Positions 14,095-21,848 of a stretch of 30,783 nt of DNA are shown in pieces. The notes beneath the pieces were generated by a model. The model saw only the letters and a program-made list of their open reading frames with translations. It searched no databases and was not told where the DNA came from. The DNA lies in the NCBI GenBank assembly GCA_910587355.1, contig CAJUKF010000035.1:1-30783 (forward strand), read 5' to 3'. The stretch comes from an uncultured Muribaculaceae bacterium. Lineage in GTDB: Bacteria > Bacteroidota > Bacteroidia > Bacteroidales > Muribaculaceae. Position 1 is the first letter of the stretch. Every line of letters starts with the position of its first letter. The translations under genes were made by a program, and so were the position numbers.

Positions 14095-17058
14095 TCAGTC
14101 GAGCTTGCGCGACACCTCTTTTTCCTCAAAGCCTTCGATGATATCGCCGACTTTGATGTCATTGTATCCTGCAATCGAGATACCGCAGTCGAAGCCGGTA
14201 AGTACTTCCTTGGCGTCGTCCTTGAAGCGCTTGAGCGAACCGAGTTCACCGGTATAGCGCACGATGCCGTCGCGAATGAGGCGTACCTTGCAGTTGCGCT
14301 TGATTTTACCGTCGCGCACAATCGCACCGGCAATCGTGCCCACTTTCGATACGTGGAAAGTCTCGAGTACCTCGGCCGAACCTGTGATTTCTTCCTTGAT
14401 TTCGGGAGCAAGCAGGCCTGCCATGGCATCCTTGACCTCTTCAATCGCCTGATAAATCACAGAATAGAGGCGAATCTGGACACCGTCACGCTCTGCGGCT
14501 CGGCGTGCGGCGAGACTCGGACGCACCTGGAAACCGATGATAATGGCATCTGAAGCGGCAGCAAGCGTCACATCGCTCTCCGAAATCTCACCCACAGCCT
14601 TGTGAAGCACATTTACCTGAACTTCCTCTGTCGAAAGCTTGATGAGTGAATCGGAAAGCGCTTCAATCGAACCGTCAACGTCGCCTTTGACAATGATATT
14701 CAGTTCCTGGAAGTTACCTATGGCGCGGCGGCGCCCGATATCCTCGAGGGTAAGCATCTTTGTGGTGCGCAGGCCCTGCTCACGTGCAAGCTGCTCGCGC
14801 TTGAGTGCTATGTCGCGGGCTTCCTGCTCCGATTCGAGCACATTGAATGTATCGCCCGCGGTGGGTGCGCCGTTGAGGCCCAGAATCAGGGCGGGCATTG
14901 CAGGACCGGCCTCTTTGATGCGCTGGTTGCGCTCGTTGAACATGGCTTTCACCTTGCCGAAGTGGTTGCCGGCCACAACTACGTCGCCAACGCGCAGAGT
15001 GCCGTTCTGCACGAGCACGTTCGCCACATAGCCGCGTCCCTTGTCGAGCGAAGACTCGATAATCGCACCCACGGCACGGCGGTTGGGATTTGCCTTGAGG
15101 TCGAGCATTTCGGCCTCGAGAAGCACTTTCTCCATAAGTTCTTCCACACCGATACCCTTCTTTGCCGAGATGTCCTGGCTCTGGTACTTGCCGCCCCACT
15201 CCTCCACGAGGTAGTTCATGCCGGCAAGTTCTTCCTTGATTTTGTCGGGGTTGGCGGCAGGCTTGTCAATTTTGTTGATTGCGAATACAATGGGAACCCC
15301 GGCAGCCGAGGCATGATTAATCGCCTCTACGGTCTGAGGCATCACGTTGTCGTCGGCGGCAACGATGATAATCACAAGGTCGGTCACCTTGGCGCCGCGG
15401 GCACGCATAGCCGTAAACGCCTCGTGACCGGGAGTATCGAGGAATGTGATATGGCGCCCGTCGGGCAGCTTCACATTATAAGAACCTATATGCTGGGTGA
15501 TACCGCCTGCCTCACCGGCAATAACATTAGCTTTGCGAATATAGTCGAGAAGCGAAGTCTTGCCATGGTCGACGTGACCCATGACGGTGACAATCGGCGG
15601 ACGGCTCTCGAGGTCTTCCTCGCGGTCTTCCTCCTGATGAATGGCATTGGCAACCTCTGTCGACACATATTCTGTCGTGAAGCCGAATTCGTCGGCCACG
15701 ATATTGATAGTCTCGGCATCAAGACGCTGGTTGATGGAAACCATCACGCCGAGATTCATACACGTTGCGATAACGTTGTTGACAGGAACATCCATCATCG
15801 CCGCAAGGTCGTTTGCGGTAACGAATTCAGTGATTTTGAGTATGCGGCTCTCCGCTTCCTCTGCCTGATGGGCCTGACGCTCTCGGCCAGCTGCGGCCTC
15901 ACGTTTCTCCTTACGCCATTTGGCACCTTTCTTAAGGCCCTTGTCTTTGGCAGTCAGACGTGCGAGAGTCTCTTTTACCTGCTTCTGTACGTCTTCTTCA
16001 TTTATATCAGGTGTGGGTGCCGGACGCTTGGGCTGCTGGCCGCGACGGTTTTCACCCTGATTGTTGCGGCGCTCGCCGCCCTGGTTGCGTCCACTGCCCT
16101 GATTGCGGTTTTCGCCGTCCTGCTGACGGTTACCGCCCTGAGGACGTCCGTCACGTGTACCGGCGGCACGGCCCACCTTCTCGATATCTACTTTTTCCTT
16201 GCCGCTTATACGGCGGCGTTTCTTGCGGTCAGCCTCGTTGCCTGCAGCGCCACTCTGGGCGCCGTTGCCCTGGGCATTGCGGCCGCCGCGCCGGTCATCG
16301 CGTCCTTTTTTCTTCGGACGTGTATTCTGATTGAGCGCATCGAGGTCGATTTTGCCCACGATATTGAGCGACGGCCCCTGCACTTTACGCTCGAGAGTGA
16401 AGATTTCTGGCTCGGTCTGGGTATCGGCCTTTGTTTCCTCGGCCTTGGGGGCCTCTGTCTTGGGAGCTTCCTGCTTGGGTTCTGCCTTGGGCACCTCGGC
16501 TTTGGGTGCGGCAGGCTTCGGAGCCTCGGGTTTCGGGGCCGCAGGCTTTGGGGCTTCCTGCTTCGGTGCTTCGGCTTTGGGAGCCCCGGGCTTCGGAGCG
16601 GCGGGCTTGGGTGCTTCCTGCTTCGGTGCTTCGGCTTTTGGGGCCTCGGGCTTCGGAGCGGCAGGTTTGGGTGCATCCTGCTTCGGTGCCTCGGCTTTGG
16701 GAGCTTCGGGCTTCGGAGCGGCAGGCTTGGGAGCCACCGGATTATTATTCTTGTCAAGCTCGATTTTGCCTAAGATATGAGGCGCGTGAGCCTGGGGAGT
16801 GGCGATTTTAACCTCTTCGGGCTGCGCGGGTGCAGGCTTCACGCGGTTTTCGCGACGCTCGGTAGTAATCTGTTCCGAACGGTTCTTGAGGTCTTTGTCA
16901 CTCTTGAAAGCGCTCATGAGCATGTCCACGATATCATCCTCGACACGGGTATTGGGGTTTGCGTCGATGGTGATATTGCGTTTGCCCAGAAATTCAATCA
17001 CCGTGGTGACCGATACGTTGAGGTCTTTCGCTATTTTGCTTATTTTCGTTTTCGCCAT
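14095..17058 (-). CDS. infB: Translation initiation factor IF-2
   Basis: A 987-aa GTPase that delivers initiator tRNA to the ribosome. Order: an IF2_N module at residues 1-50 (KISKIAKDLNVSVTTVIEFL); a long low-complexity linker with Pro/Ala/Lys/Glu repeats at about 103-210 and a basic Gly/Arg/Asn/Gln stretch to about 340; a second IF2_N module at about 415-465; the G domain from about 485 with G1 GHVDHGKT, G3 DTPGHEAF and G4 NKID; then domains II, III and the C-terminal domain ending EGFEEKEVSRKLD. The linker repeats are encoded by a 60-bp tandem repeat. It lies 79 bases after nusA and one base before folK. Confidence 0.98.
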   Translation of the reverse strand: MAKTKISKIAKDLNVSVTTVIEFLGKRNITIDANPNTRVEDDIVDMLMSAFKSDKDLKNRSEQITTERRENRVKPAPAQPEEVKIATPQAHAPHILGKIELDKNNNPVAPKPAAPKPEAPKAEAPKQDAPKPAAPKPEAPKAEAPKQEAPKPAAPKPGAPKAEAPKQEAPKPAAPKPEAPKPAAPKAEVPKAEPKQEAPKTEAPKAEETKADTQTEPEIFTLERKVQGPSLNIVGKIDLDALNQNTRPKKKGRDDRRGGRNAQGNGAQSGAAGNEADRKKRRRISGKEKVDIEKVGRAAGTRDGRPQGGNRQQDGENRNQGSGRNQGGERRNNQGENRRGQQPKRPAPTPDINEEDVQKQVKETLARLTAKDKGLKKGAKWRKEKREAAAGRERQAHQAEEAESRILKITEFVTANDLAAMMDVPVNNVIATCMNLGVMVSINQRLDAETINIVADEFGFTTEYVSTEVANAIHQEEDREEDLESRPPIVTVMGHVDHGKTSLLDYIRKANVIAGEAGGITQHIGSYNVKLPDGRHITFLDTPGHEAFTAMRARGAKVTDLVIIIVAADDNVMPQTVEAINHASAAGVPIVFAINKIDKPAANPDKIKEELAGMNYLVEEWGGKYQSQDISAKKGIGVEELMEKVLLEAEMLDLKANPNRRAVGAIIESSLDKGRGYVANVLVQNGTLRVGDVVVAGNHFGKVKAMFNERNQRIKEAGPAMPALILGLNGAPTAGDTFNVLESEQEARDIALKREQLAREQGLRTTKMLTLEDIGRRRAIGNFQELNIIVKGDVDGSIEALSDSLIKLSTEEVQVNVLHKAVGEISESDVTLAAASDAIIIGFQVRPSLAARRAAERDGVQIRLYSVIYQAIEEVKDAMAGLLAPEIKEEITGSAEVLETFHVSKVGTIAGAIVRDGKIKRNCKVRLIRDGIVRYTGELGSLKRFKDDAKEVLTGFDCGISIAGYNDIKVGDIIEGFEEKEVSRKLD
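16501..16740 (-). repeat. 60-bp tandem repeats inside infB
   Basis: Three clear consecutive 60-bp units start at 16561, 16621 and 16681, with a degenerate fourth at 16501. Each encodes 20 residues of the pattern KPAAPKPEAPKAEAPKQ. Units differ by only a handful of bases, so copy number may vary between strains. Confidence 0.92.
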
Positions 17059-17137
17059 TAGCTGTTTGATTTTTTAAGTTGAGTTGAATGAGTTGGTAGA
17101 GGAGGTTGCGGAGCTTTGTTGCTCTCACGCCAACTTA

Positions 17138-18451
17138 TCAACTCTTGGCCTCGCTGTTGTCGTCGGCCGGGGTCTCCTCCTGTGCGTTGTCGTCTTCGTC
17201 CTCATATTCGCGACGGAGTATTTCGAGAACATCGTCTATGGTCGACTCCTCGAGGTCGGTCTTTTCGAGGAGTTCCTCGCGGGGACTGTTGAGAATGCTC
17301 TTGGCTGTCACGCAACCTGCATTCTTGAAGGCATCGATTACCCAGCCATCGATTTCGTCGGCGAAATCATCCAGATAGATATCGTCCTCGTAAATCATCT
17401 CGGTATCGCGGTATACATCGATTTCATAGCCCGTGAGCATCGTGGCGAGCTTGATGTTGTTGCCGTTCTTGCCGATTGCCAGACTCACTTCTTCGGGACG
17501 GAGGAAAACCTCTGCCTTGTGGTTGGCCTCGTCGAGACGTATGTTGGAGATACGGGCCGGCGACAGGGCGCGCTGTATGAAGAGCGAAGGATTGGTGGTA
17601 TAGCAGATTACGTCGATGTTCTCGTTGCGGAGCTCGCGGACGATGCCGTGGATACGCGACCCCTTGACACCTACACATGCGCCAACGGGGTCGATGCGCT
17701 CGTCGTAGCTCTCAACGGCGATTTTGGCGCGCTCGCCCGGAATGCGGGCCACAGCGCGGATGCTGATGAGACCGTCGTGTATTTCGGGTACTTCAAGCTC
17801 GAAGAGCCGGCGCAGGAACTGCTCGTTGATACGCGATACGGTGATTTTCGGATTGTTGTTCTTGTTATCAACATTGGCTATCACGGCGCGTACTGTCTCG
17901 CCTTTGCGGAAGAAGTCGCCGGGAATGGCCTCGCTCTTGGGAAGAAGGAGCTCGTTGTTCTCGTCGTCGAGCAGCAGGGTCTCGCGCGACCAGGTCTGAT
18001 ACACCTCGCCTGTGATGAGTTCGCCCTCGAGTTCTTTGAATTTATTGTAAACGGCCTCTTTCTGGAGGTCGAGAATACGGCTCTGGAGCGTCTGGCGCAG
18101 ATTGAGGATAGCGCGACGCCCGAAGTTCTCGAATATGATTTCACGCGAATGCTCTTCGCCGACCTCGGCCTCGGGGTCATCGTCGGCACGGGCATCGCTG
18201 AGCGAAATCTGCAGATTCGGATTCTCGACTTCGCCGTCAGGAACTACCTTGAGGTTCTGAAAAATCTGTACGTCGCCCTTGTCGGGGTTGAGGATTACGT
18301 CGAGGTTCTCGTCTGTTCCGAACATCTTGGCAAGGACGTTGCGGAAAGATTCCTCGAGAACGCTAATCATTGTCGTCTTGTCGATGTTCTTGAGTTCTTT
18401 GAACTCGGCGAACTGCTCGACCATATTAGGGGTTTCCTCTTTCTTAGCCAT
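17138..18451 (-). CDS. nusA: Transcription termination/antitermination factor NusA
   Basis: A 437-aa RNA-polymerase-binding factor. The N-terminal domain (residues 1-130) starts MAKKEETPNMVEQFAEFKEL and has SVLEESFRNVLAKMFG. An S1 domain follows at about 147-210 (TGEVYQTWSRETLLL), then two KH domains: ARIPGERAKIAVES with DPVGACVGVKGSRIHGIVREL, and SLAIGKNGNNIKLATMLTGYEIDVY. A helical region (VDSFK-like GWVIDAFKNAGCVTAKSIL) and an acidic tail (EYEDEDDNAQEETPADD) end it. Length is usual for Bacteroidota, which lack the two C-terminal acidic repeats of E. coli. It sits between rimP and infB as in most bacteria, separated from rimP by 192 bases that carry palindromic repeats. Confidence 0.97.
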   Translation of the reverse strand: MAKKEETPNMVEQFAEFKELKNIDKTTMISVLEESFRNVLAKMFGTDENLDVILNPDKGDVQIFQNLKVVPDGEVENPNLQISLSDARADDDPEAEVGEEHSREIIFENFGRRAILNLRQTLQSRILDLQKEAVYNKFKELEGELITGEVYQTWSRETLLLDDENNELLLPKSEAIPGDFFRKGETVRAVIANVDNKNNNPKITVSRINEQFLRRLFELEVPEIHDGLISIRAVARIPGERAKIAVESYDERIDPVGACVGVKGSRIHGIVRELRNENIDVICYTTNPSLFIQRALSPARISNIRLDEANHKAEVFLRPEEVSLAIGKNGNNIKLATMLTGYEIDVYRDTEMIYEDDIYLDDFADEIDGWVIDAFKNAGCVTAKSILNSPREELLEKTDLEESTIDDVLEILRREYEDEDDNAQEETPADDNSEAKS

Positions 18452-18532
18452 GCTGGTTTATTATGCTGTTTTTTATTATTCTGTATAATGCGGTGATAGT
18501 TTAGTGGCGTCTTCCGGTTTCAGTCCCGGCTC

Positions 18533-18630
18533 AGTCTCGGCGGGTTTGTAACCCGACGCAATGCCAAAGTCCCGGCGGGTTTGTAACCCGACGCAATGCC
18601 GGAGTCTCGGCGGGTTTGTAACCCGACGCA
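18533..18630. repeat. Three tandem palindromic repeats (family A) between rimP and nusA
   Basis: Copies begin at 18533, 18568 and 18603, an exact 35-bp period. Each carries the hairpin core CGGGTT-TGT-AACCCG flanked by AGTCTCGGCG (or AGTCCCGGCG) and ACGCAATGCC. The third copy loses the ATGCC end. The same core recurs around 28.9-29.1 kb. Being inside the operon, they are transcribed as three successive stem-loops between the rimP stop and nusA start. Confidence 0.93.
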
Positions 18631-18643
18631 GCGATACGAAGTC

Positions 18644-19129
18644 TCAGAATTTGAGGTCGTAGCGCACGTATTTGCACTCGCCGGAGTTGAGATTCACTGC
18701 GTCCTGACGTATAACGGGCTTCTTAACTCCGGGCTCCTTGACCTTCACGGGTACTTCGACTGTGAAATCCACATCGCGGTCGTCGGGAGCACCTTCAGAC
18801 ACGGATGTGAGCACGCCATGGAGCTTGCGTCCGTCGCGGGTCAGCACTTCAACATCATTGCCGATGTTTTTGGTGTATTGGGCCCGGATTTTGAAATCGG
18901 AAGTAATGCCGGCCGAACCCACTTCGAGCTCATAATCCTCGGTGTCACGGTCGAATTTTTCTTCAATCTTGCGCGTAATGGCCGCACATGCATCTATGTC
19001 GACGGCAGTAGGCGAATCAATCTCGACGGTAATCGTATTGTCGGGTGTCACTCTGATGTCGACTACAAAAAGGTCGGTGCCCGCAATTGCCTCGTTTACG
19101 GTCCCTGTGAGTAAGTCTTTATCTATCAT
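18644..19129 (-). CDS. rimP: Ribosome maturation factor RimP
   Basis: A 161-aa protein needed for 30S subunit maturation. The N-terminal domain has the family pattern GTDLFVVDIRVTPDNTITVEIDS followed by VDIDACAAITRKIEEKFDRD and LEVGSAGITSDFK (usual form LEVSSPGxxxP; the Pro is Thr here). The C-terminal SH3-like barrel is around VEVLTRDGRKLHGVLTSV ... DFTVEVPVKVK and ends YVRYDLKF. The length is normal. It is the first gene of the rimP-nusA-infB-folK operon. A hairpin lies in its 5' leader. Confidence 0.94.
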   Translation of the reverse strand: MIDKDLLTGTVNEAIAGTDLFVVDIRVTPDNTITVEIDSPTAVDIDACAAITRKIEEKFDRDTEDYELEVGSAGITSDFKIRAQYTKNIGNDVEVLTRDGRKLHGVLTSVSEGAPDDRDVDFTVEVPVKVKEPGVKKPVIRQDAVNLNSGECKYVRYDLKF

Positions 19130-19156
19130 GCTGAATATCGGACATACCTCAAATAA

Positions 19157-19185
19157 AGAGGAGGAAGCTCGGTGCTCCCTCCTCT
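19157..19185 (-). terminator. Terminator of the DUF5689 operon lying in the rimP leader
   Basis: On the minus strand a 12-bp stem with one G-U/mismatch position (AGAGGAGGGAGC with GCTTCCTCCTCT) closes on ACCGA and is followed by TTATTTG. It would end transcripts arriving from the genes at 19308-26740. It also lies downstream of the rimP promoter, so rimP transcripts must read through it. Confidence 0.75.
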
Positions 19186-19200
19186 CTTGAAGATGTTGTG

Positions 19201-19232
19201 CAAATTTAGCGCTTTTTTATCATATATGCAAA
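19201..19232 (-). promoter_or_regulatory. Promoter of rimP-nusA-infB-folK
   Basis: On the minus strand the -33 TTTG (19229-19232) and -7 TAAATTTG (19201-19208) are 20 bases apart, the best-spaced promoter pair in the window. Transcription should start about 8-10 bases before the hairpin at 19157-19185. Confidence 0.75.
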
Positions 19233-19307
19233 CTATCTTGCTCCGGCGCCGCGCTTTGCATTAGTTTATTTACATACTTTAATTTACATTACATATATTT
19301 AACATCA

Positions 19308-21821
19308 CTACTTCGCCTTATATATCTCGATTTTGGTGAAGCGGAACTGACCCGGCTTGGTGTTCTCCGACCCGAGAGTAGCAAGGTCGCCGACAGTAAA
19401 GGTAATATCGGCACTGTCACCGACCCACGTGGCTGTAGTGTCGCCCACCGCCTGGGCCGGGTCCATTTTACCTGAGGTAGGAGTGAGAGTCGTGTAGCGG
19501 TAGCTGTTGTCTGCCGCGATTGTAAACACTATCTTGGCTGCCTTGGGACCGGTAACGCTGATAGTGTTCTTGGCATAGGCACGGACTGCAGTGCTGCCGG
19601 CGTGATATGCCGGAGCGGTAGCTCCGTTGCCTTTCTCTATGTCAATGGTATAACCGTCGACAGTTATCGAACCGGGAAGACTGCCGTTGAAAGCGCTTGC
19701 ATCAATTGTCACCACATCTCCCGAAGGATTGACCGGTTCGTCACCGCCTCCTGAGGTCGAGCCGTCGTACGATATAATCGTGCTGCCCTGCGCCATCTGC
19801 GGTGTGTTGCCCTTGTAGTTGGTGAGCTTGCCGCGTACCACTACTTCGCCGCCTACTGCAATCTGGTCTGTCGAAGTAAATTTGGCTCCGTCAAGCCAGA
19901 GACCGCGGAATACGCTGAAACCGGTCTGACCTTGTTCGTCACCGATGGTATAGGTGGCGTTGCCGAACTGCGTGCTTACTTCCTTTATAGCGATAATCTT
20001 GCCTTTCACATATACTTCATTGTCACCCGTAGCGTCGGCAGCAAGGGCTGCCGCAGCCGCACGGGCTGCCGCACCGTTGTAGGGGTCGGCTTCCGTACCT
20101 GTGCCGCTCGGAGTTTCGGTAGGTTTGTCGGGAGGAGTAACTCCGCCTTCGAGGTTATAGGCGCTGAGGTTCTTCACGCCGGGACCGCCGCAGTACTTCA
20201 TGATGTCGCCCTTCACGGCAAGTGCCTTGCCGAGGTTGCCCGGCACGTTGGCCAGTGCAAGGACATCACGCATACTTACGGGAAGCTGCACGCCCACGCA
20301 CTTGCTTGCATCGGTACAGTCGGCTGTCGGACCAATGACGAGGTTGAGGTTCGTAGCTCCATCTGTTCCGAATACCGTTGCCGATAGCAGTGTCGAGCTG
20401 CCGCCGGTGGGCATGTAGCCCACTATATAGCCTTTTACCCATACTCCGCTTTCAACGGCTGTCTGAGTACTTGTCGGATTCTTTGCAATGACCTGACTTA
20501 CATTGTACGGCGTCGCCTCCTGGCCGTCACCGTCGGGAATAGCCGAGCCGCCTACCTCGACGCCCTCAATTGAGAACGAATCTGCCGCGCCGGTCACGCC
20601 GGTGATACCGTAGGTACCCATGACAGCCCCGAGTGTACCGTTAATCATTATTTCCTTGCCGAGGTTCGACGCATTGGTGCTGAGGTTGCCCACCTCCTGA
20701 AACTTCGAGCCCGAAGGAAGCATCACCACGAGGCACTTGCTGAAATCGCTGGTCGTAGGTGTCGGAGCAATAACGAGCGAGTTGCCGAGCACGGTCGGTG
20801 CCGACCATTCGATATCGTTGTTCGAGGTCACGGTGCTTACCTCAGGAGCTACGGCACCGACGATATAGCCCTTTATCCAGCCCGAACCGCTTACTCCTGC
20901 GGACTGGTCGGCAATAGCTCCTTCTACGGTATAGGGATTCTCCTTCGTGCCGGGACGCTCGCCTACTTTAATCACACCGTTGCCATCAATCATTATAATC
21001 TGCCAGGCAGTGTTATAGTAGCTGAGAATACCCACAAGGTCGATGTTGCCGACAGGCAATGTCTCGTTCCAGAAGGTGCAGTAACCTGAGGTACGTACGG
21101 TGAGTGTGGCGCCGTTGCGGTCCTGAAGTGTAGTATTCTGCTCCTCGTTGGTAGTGGCGTGATAAGCCGAGAACTTGCGCTGGCCGCCCTCGGTGAAGCT
21201 AACGTTACGGAACCGCACCAGCTGGCTCTGCCATTTGCGCAGGCCTTCGGGTGTGGTGCTGATTTCGCTGAACGAATTCACCTGCAGGGTGTCTATGTCG
21301 GCAGCGAGAGGCAGTCCGTCGAGCTGGGCGTAGTTCTGGAAATATTCAAGCGACATGAACGACACCTGGTCGGTGTTCCCGTTCTCATACCACGATTTGC
21401 GGCCTATCTGCTGCAGACCGGCGTACTTGCCGATATCCATGCCGGTCACATCGAGAACGATGTCCTGACCTACACGGTATTTGAGGTAGAGATTATATGA
21501 GTCAATCGAGAAAGCCATTGCGGCTGTCTCGTCCTGAATCACGAGGCTTTTGAACACGTTGCCTTCCTCATCCGACGATATCACGCGGCCGTGAATCACA
21601 TAGCGGTGCGAAGGGTCATCGGGGTCTTCGATTGTCTTGGCATAGTTGGTGGCCTCGTCCCAGAAGGTCTCTTTAAGCTCGAGAATGGTGGTGTTGGGCT
21701 CCACATTCGGCACAGGCACATTGACACCGGGGGCATCGATGTCGTCCTGACAGGCGGTCAGAGCCGCCGCCACGGTCGTCATCAGAGCCACGCTCTTGAT
21801 ATATGATTTTATATTTTTCAT
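19308..21821 (-). CDS. DUF5689-type surface lipoprotein with OB-like modules (837 aa)
   Basis: A lipoprotein signal (hydrophobic run ending LTAC, residues ~15-24) is followed by QDDID. Acidic residues right after the lipid Cys match the Bacteroidota surface-export signal. A DUF5689 region spans about 40-285 (YVIHGRVISSDEEGNVFKSLVIQDE). Two modules of the KGYIVG type (DUF6359-like) follow at about 288-430 and 430-565, then one OB-like module at about 573-690 (DPYNGAAARAAAAALA, VYVKGKIIAIKEVSTQFGNATY), and a C-terminal beta domain at about 700-837. OB-like folds suggest binding of nucleic acid or another extended ligand, but no specificity is visible. It is the last gene of the operon, 27 bases after its paralogue. 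Confidence 0.82.
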   Translation of the reverse strand: MKNIKSYIKSVALMTTVAAALTACQDDIDAPGVNVPVPNVEPNTTILELKETFWDEATNYAKTIEDPDDPSHRYVIHGRVISSDEEGNVFKSLVIQDETAAMAFSIDSYNLYLKYRVGQDIVLDVTGMDIGKYAGLQQIGRKSWYENGNTDQVSFMSLEYFQNYAQLDGLPLAADIDTLQVNSFSEISTTPEGLRKWQSQLVRFRNVSFTEGGQRKFSAYHATTNEEQNTTLQDRNGATLTVRTSGYCTFWNETLPVGNIDLVGILSYYNTAWQIIMIDGNGVIKVGERPGTKENPYTVEGAIADQSAGVSGSGWIKGYIVGAVAPEVSTVTSNNDIEWSAPTVLGNSLVIAPTPTTSDFSKCLVVMLPSGSKFQEVGNLSTNASNLGKEIMINGTLGAVMGTYGITGVTGAADSFSIEGVEVGGSAIPDGDGQEATPYNVSQVIAKNPTSTQTAVESGVWVKGYIVGYMPTGGSSTLLSATVFGTDGATNLNLVIGPTADCTDASKCVGVQLPVSMRDVLALANVPGNLGKALAVKGDIMKYCGGPGVKNLSAYNLEGGVTPPDKPTETPSGTGTEADPYNGAAARAAAAALAADATGDNEVYVKGKIIAIKEVSTQFGNATYTIGDEQGQTGFSVFRGLWLDGAKFTSTDQIAVGGEVVVRGKLTNYKGNTPQMAQGSTIISYDGSTSGGGDEPVNPSGDVVTIDASAFNGSLPGSITVDGYTIDIEKGNGATAPAYHAGSTAVRAYAKNTISVTGPKAAKIVFTIAADNSYRYTTLTPTSGKMDPAQAVGDTTATWVGDSADITFTVGDLATLGSENTKPGQFRFTKIEIYKAK

Positions 21822-21848
21822 TGCTTACAATTTTGGCGATAGGGTTAG

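Noticed and set aside
14094..14444. N-terminal extension of folK into infB
   Set aside because: The extra residues are basic low-complexity sequence from another frame of infB; HPPK normally starts with the TVYFNIGSNIGD segment.
14962..16773. Long plus-strand open frame (603 codons) opposite infB
   Set aside because: Shadow of infB: the sequence is low-complexity, Gly/Leu/Cys-rich and matches no known protein pattern, while the opposite strand encodes unmistakable IF-2.
17084..18496. Plus-strand open frame of 470 codons opposite nusA
   Set aside because: nusA on the minus strand has S1 and KH motifs; the opposite frame has none and no plausible start context.
18533..18630. CRISPR array
   Set aside because: Although spaced at 35 bp, the whole unit is repeated with almost no unique spacer, and the core is a short palindrome; this fits REP-like tandem repeats.
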